A DNA stretch of 8,524 nucleotides from Bacteroidota bacterium (GTDB lineage: Bacteria; Bacteroidota; Bacteroidia; Cytophagales; Cyclobacteriaceae), in NCBI GenBank assembly GCA_024643595.1, contig JAHEMS010000129.1:1-8524 (forward strand). Direction: 5' to 3'. This document shows, piece by piece, positions 5,647 to 8,524 of the stretch. The position numbers and the translations under genes are program-made. The notes below the pieces were generated by a model, which did not search any database, was not told the origin of the DNA, and worked only from the letters and a program-made list of their open reading frames with translations. Within the stretch, counting starts at the first letter, position 1; the number at the start of each line of letters is the position of its first letter.

Positions 5647-7050
5647 ATGAATTATCGCATTGAAAAAGACACCATGGGCGAGGTGCAAGTACCCGCCGAC
5701 AAATACTGGGGAGCACAGACTGAACGCTCGCGCAACAATTTTAAAATCGGGCCCGAAGCCAGCATGCCCAAAGAAATTATTTATGCTTTTGGTTATCTGA
5801 AGAAAGCTGCTGCAATGGCCAACTTTGAATTAGGTGTTTTAAGTGCTGACAAAAAAGACCTAATCGGACAGGTGTGTGATGAAATTATTGCCGGAAAATT
5901 AGATAATGAGTTCCCATTGGTTATCTGGCAAACCGGTTCTGGAACACAAAGTAATATGAATGCCAATGAAGTGATCGCCTACAGGGCACATGTATTGAGC
6001 GGGGGTAAGCTTACCGATGAAAAAAAAGTATTACATCCCAACGATGATGTGAACAAATCACAGTCATCCAATGATACTTTCCCGACAGCTATGCACATCG
6101 CCAGTTACAAGCAAGTAGTAGAAATTACACTTCCTGGGATGAAAAAGCTTCGCGATACTCTTTCAAAAAAATCTGCTGAATTTAAAAACATCGTGAAGAC
6201 TGGCCGCACACACTTCATGGATGCTACTCCGCTTACCCTCGGACAGGAATTTAGCGGTTACGTACAGCAAATTGATAATAGCATTCGGGCCATTAATAAT
6301 GCACTTGAGGTCATCCGCGAATTAGCGCTTGGTGGCACCGCCGTTGGAACTGGTCTTAATACGCCGAAAGGTTATGACGTAGTAGTTGCAAAGAAAATAG
6401 CTGACCTAACCGGATATCCCTTCATCACCGCACCGAACAAATTTGAGTCGCTCGCAGCGCATGACGCGATGGTTGAATTGTCTGGAGCGCTCAAGCGCAC
6501 AGCAGTTTCATTGATGAAAATCGGAAACGACATTCGCATGCTAAGTTCAGGTCCACGTTCGGGCATTGGCGAAATCATCATCCCTGATAATGAGCCTGGC
6601 TCTTCCATTATGCCAGGTAAAGTAAACCCTACTCAGCCGGAAGCGCTAACTATGGTATGTGCTCAGGTAATAGGAAATGATGTTGCCGTCTCATTTGGTG
6701 GTGCTAATGGACATTTCGAACTGAATGTATTCAAACCTGTGATTGCCTCTAATGTTCTTCAATCGGCACGTCTGATTGGTGACGCTTGTGTTTCGTTTAA
6801 TGACCGATGTGCTATCGGGATTGAACCAAACTTACCCATTATTAAACAACATATGGAAAATTCATTGATGCTGGTTACATCACTTAATACACACATCGGT
6901 TATGAGAATGCTGCCAAGATTGCCAAGAAAGCTCACAAGGAAAATAAAACATTGCGTGAGGCTGCCGTGGAGTTAGGACTTCTTACCTCAGCGCAGTTTG
7001 ATGAATGGGTTCGACCCGAAAAAATGGTAGGAAGCATGGACACACAGTGA
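5647..7050 (+). CDS. fumC: Fumarate hydratase, class II
   Basis: Converts fumarate and water to (S)-malate in the citric acid cycle; the class II enzyme is an iron-free, oxygen-stable homotetramer. The 467 residues are the normal length. Diagnostic motifs are present in order: GSGTQSNMN (97-105), HPNDDVNKSQSSND (130-143), TGRTHFMDATP with active-site His189, and the superfamily signature GSSIMPGKVNP (318-328), whose Ser319-Ser320 loop carries the catalytic serine and whose Lys325 and Asn327 contact substrate. The E-P-G before the signature and the N-terminal YRIEKDTMGEVQVP favour fumarase over aspartase or argininosuccinate lyase. The start at 5647 gives the standard N-terminus; the ATG five bases earlier opens only a two-codon frame. 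A consensus promoter box lies just upstream. Confidence 0.97.
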   Translation: MNYRIEKDTMGEVQVPADKYWGAQTERSRNNFKIGPEASMPKEIIYAFGYLKKAAAMANFELGVLSADKKDLIGQVCDEIIAGKLDNEFPLVIWQTGSGTQSNMNANEVIAYRAHVLSGGKLTDEKKVLHPNDDVNKSQSSNDTFPTAMHIASYKQVVEITLPGMKKLRDTLSKKSAEFKNIVKTGRTHFMDATPLTLGQEFSGYVQQIDNSIRAINNALEVIRELALGGTAVGTGLNTPKGYDVVVAKKIADLTGYPFITAPNKFESLAAHDAMVELSGALKRTAVSLMKIGNDIRMLSSGPRSGIGEIIIPDNEPGSSIMPGKVNPTQPEALTMVCAQVIGNDVAVSFGGANGHFELNVFKPVIASNVLQSARLIGDACVSFNDRCAIGIEPNLPIIKQHMENSLMLVTSLNTHIGYENAAKIAKKAHKENKTLREAAVELGLLTSAQFDEWVRPEKMVGSMDTQ

Positions 7051-7113
7051 TGTTGTTAATGTATGATATTGCTTAAAGAAATTGAAGAAAGGCCAAATTC
7101 AGAATAATTTTCT

Positions 7114-7121
7114 TACTTTTA
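7114..7121 (+). promoter_or_regulatory. Probable -7 box for the SPOR-like gene
   Basis: TACTTTTA matches TAnnTTTG except for the last base and lies 23 bp upstream of the ATG at 7145, which would give a short A-rich leader. No convincing -33 element is visible. Confidence 0.35.
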
Positions 7122-7144
7122 ACGCAGAATTAAAACCCAAACAA

Positions 7145-7777
7145 ATGAAAACTAAAGTAATCGTCCTTTGCCTGGCGCTGATTTTTTCCGGCTTACAAGT
7201 TTTCGCCCAGCTCTCAAAAAAAGAGAAAAAGGAATGGAAAAAGAAAGCCAAAGAATACGCCAAACAGCCAGTGAACCTGAAAGAATTCACGGAAGCTAAG
7301 CAGTCTGCAGATACAGACAATGCTGCTCTGAAAAATCAGGTAAGCGCGCTCAACAAACAAGTCAGTGAAAAAAACGCTCGTATCGCGGAACTGGAAAGTC
7401 AACTGTCTCGCGCCCGTAGTGAATTATCTTCTGCCAATGCTGAAATAACCAGATTAAAAGAAGAGCCATCACCAACTTCGATGGATTTTTCAAGAGGAGT
7501 AGTTTTTAAGGTTCAGATTGGAGCATTTAAAAACAAGGATCTGTCCAAGTATTTCAATAACAATCCGAATTTTGGAGGAGAAGCTGTTGAAAAAGGCGAA
7601 CAGAAATTTACCATTGGAATATTCAGGGATTATTGGGAAGCTGATAAATTCAAGAAATACATGCGTGAAATGGGTGTAAAAGATGCCTGGATTGTTCCCT
7701 ACAAAGACGGACAACGTGTTGAGATTAAAGACGTATTGGAAGGTGTTGCAACTGAAAAGGATCCCTCTTCCAAATAG
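7145..7777 (+). CDS. Secreted coiled-coil protein with SPOR-like C-terminal domain
   Basis: A 210-residue exported protein. Residues 1-21 form a signal peptide (MKTK, hydrophobic core, then VFA before Gln22) without a lipobox, so the mature protein is probably periplasmic. Residues 24-42 are strongly basic (KKEKKEWKKKAKEYAK). Residues 50-107 form a heptad-type coiled coil. Residues 119-190 look like a SPOR domain: FKVQIGAFKNKDLSKYF, then KFTIGIFRDYWEADKFKKYM, then DAWIVPYKDGQRV. SPOR domains bind denuded peptidoglycan, often at the division site, so a role in the cell wall or division is likely, but the match is by pattern only. The ATG at 7145 is chosen because the signal peptide starts there; an upstream TTG at 7082 would add 21 residues not typical of an export signal. 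It follows fumC by 94 bp and ends at a strong terminator. Confidence 0.88.
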   Translation: MKTKVIVLCLALIFSGLQVFAQLSKKEKKEWKKKAKEYAKQPVNLKEFTEAKQSADTDNAALKNQVSALNKQVSEKNARIAELESQLSRARSELSSANAEITRLKEEPSPTSMDFSRGVVFKVQIGAFKNKDLSKYFNNNPNFGGEAVEKGEQKFTIGIFRDYWEADKFKKYMREMGVKDAWIVPYKDGQRVEIKDVLEGVATEKDPSSK

Positions 7778-7796
7778 TTTTTTTTAATAAACTAAT

Positions 7797-7824
7797 AAGG
7801 CAACGTAATCACGTTGCCTTTTTT
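7797..7824 (+). terminator. Rho-independent terminator after the SPOR-like gene
   Basis: A perfect 10-bp stem, AAGGCAACGT pairing with ACGTTGCCTT, with loop AATC, runs from 7797 to 7820 and continues directly into TTTT. It begins 19 bp after the stop codon at 7777. On the minus strand the T-rich stretch is not adjacent to the stem, so termination is mainly for plus-strand transcripts. It insulates the glycine-rich gene from upstream transcription. Confidence 0.9.
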
Positions 7825-7845
7825 ATTTATCCAAATTTCTATATG

Positions 7846-7853
7846 TACTTTTG
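7846..7853 (+). promoter_or_regulatory. -7 box next to the glycine-rich gene start
   Basis: TACTTTTG is a full match to TAnnTTTG. Only AGCT separates it from the ATG at 7858, so transcription would start at or near the initiation codon. It lies 21 bp beyond the T-tract of the preceding terminator; no clear -33 TTTG is seen. Confidence 0.45.
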
Positions 7854-7857
7854 AGCT

Positions 7858-8524
7858 ATGTGGAAACTCCTGCCGCTCTTGTTTTTTGTTTTTTACAGCT
7901 CTTTTATAATCGCCCAGATCAGGCTCACAAAACTCACGCTGAATAAAAATGAAAAATATTTTATTCAAGGCGATGATATTTTATTTGCTGATACCTTGAT
8001 TATGAAAGACTCTTCTGAAATTATATTGAACTCACAGAAGAGAAATAATTATATTCATTCTAAAGTGACTGTCATTGGTAAAGATTGCATAATTTCCGGC
8101 AAGGGCGTTTCTTCGAATAAAGGAAAAACAGGAAATGCTGGTATTGATCAAGCCGGACCTTGCCAACTTGGGGGAATAGGAGGAAATGGATCACAAGGTT
8201 CAGATGGTAAACCAGCAAATAATCTCTTTCTTTATTTCAGCGACCTAAATATTAAAGGTTCCCTAATAATCAATCTAGATGGAGGGGATGGAGGGGATGG
8301 AGGAGACGGAGGACCTGGAGGAAGCGGAGGGCCTGGAACCAGGGTGTGTGAAGGGGGTGACGGAGGGATTGGTGGAAATGGAGCTAGTGGTGGAAATGGC
8401 GGAGATGGCGGCACTGTTTCTATCCAATGTAAAAATTGCCCCACCCTACGCGGCTTAATCAACAACTCTATAATAATAAAAAATTATGGCGGATATGCGG
8501 GGCAAGGTGGAGATGGCGGTAACG
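7858..8524 (+). CDS. Secreted glycine-rich repeat protein, N-terminal part (cut by window edge)
   Basis: An open frame of 222 codons that continues past the right edge. Residues 1-19 form a signal peptide (MWK, then LLPLLFFVFYSSFIIA before Gln20) without a lipobox cysteine. The mature part alternates hydrophobic beta-like segments with glycine tracts: strands about 69-80 then Gly-rich 82-120; strands 122-140 (LFLYF, SLIINLD) then (Gly-Gly-X)n at 142-185 with X mostly Asp, Pro, Ser or Asn; strands 186-210 (TVSIQC, NNSIIIKNYG) then a new Gly tract. Cysteines are at 77, 102, 164, 191 and 194, the last two as CKNC. This pattern suggests a beta-solenoid with poly-glycine insertions and an exported structural or adhesive protein; no named family or enzyme motif is recognised. 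The start at 7858 precedes the signal peptide. The 74% or so of codons that read as shadow frames on the other strand are simply proline-rich complements. Confidence 0.8.
   Translation, partial: MWKLLPLLFFVFYSSFIIAQIRLTKLTLNKNEKYFIQGDDILFADTLIMKDSSEIILNSQKRNNYIHSKVTVIGKDCIISGKGVSSNKGKTGNAGIDQAGPCQLGGIGGNGSQGSDGKPANNLFLYFSDLNIKGSLIINLDGGDGGDGGDGGPGGSGGPGTRVCEGGDGGIGGNGASGGNGGDGGTVSIQCKNCPTLRGLINNSIIIKNYGGYAGQGGDGGN
8278..8415 (+). repeat. Tandem GGA/GGN-type microrepeat encoding (Gly-Gly-X)n
   Basis: A low-complexity purine-rich tract inside the glycine-rich gene. It opens with near-identical 9-bp units (GATGGAGGG twice, then GATGGAGGA and GACGGAGGA) and degenerates into GGN GGN NNN codons, interrupted by a less repetitive stretch at about 8336-8357. 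It is composed of many closely spaced GG, GGG and GGGG runs on the coding strand. Confidence 0.8.

Noticed and set aside
8232..8465. Proline-rich open frame on the minus strand
   Set aside because: It is the exact complement of the glycine codons of the plus-strand gene; GGN repeats read as CCN on the other strand. It has no signal peptide or promoter of its own.

Overview
The window reads as chromosomal DNA of a member of the Bacteroidota, most likely a Cytophagales-type bacterium. The signs are several copies of the Bacteroidota promoter box TAnnTTTG, A-rich leaders without Shine-Dalgarno motifs, moderate GC content, lipoprotein signals and protein families typical of this phylum. I see no tRNA, rRNA, CRISPR array, insertion sequence, integrase or phage gene. 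It looks like an ordinary chromosomal stretch whose most unusual gene is cut by the right edge.

Left block (1-3037), all on the minus strand: the 5' part of a DUF3604-type lipoprotein gene with its own promoter box, type III pantothenate kinase (coaX, first step of CoA synthesis), and a large lipoprotein esterase of the alpha/beta-hydrolase fold. The esterase gene contains a perfect 22-bp palindrome inside its reading frame.

Middle block (3038-4948): a single-domain response regulator on the plus strand faces a membrane histidine kinase on the minus strand, with only 24 bp between their stop codons. The kinase is downstream of, and probably co-transcribed with, a LEA type 2 (WHy-like) lipoprotein gene. 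The kinase has no sensor domain and the regulator has no output domain, so they could be partners in one short phosphotransfer circuit, but this is inferred from position only.

Right block (4949-8524), all on the plus strand: a 2-oxoglutarate/Fe(II) prolyl-hydroxylase-like oxygenase, class II fumarase (fumC), a secreted coiled-coil protein with a SPOR-like C-terminus followed by a strong intrinsic terminator, and the first 222 codons of a secreted glycine-rich protein. In that last protein, short hydrophobic beta-like segments alternate with (Gly-Gly-X)n tracts. It is the best candidate for something poorly described.

A second theme is promoter geometry. At the LEA lipoprotein, the oxygenase (weaker box) and the glycine-rich gene, a TAnnTTTG-like box ends only 4-5 nt before the start codon. 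This would make those transcripts leaderless or nearly so. The LEA and oxygenase genes are divergent with only 36 bp between their start codons, so their promoters would have to share DNA.
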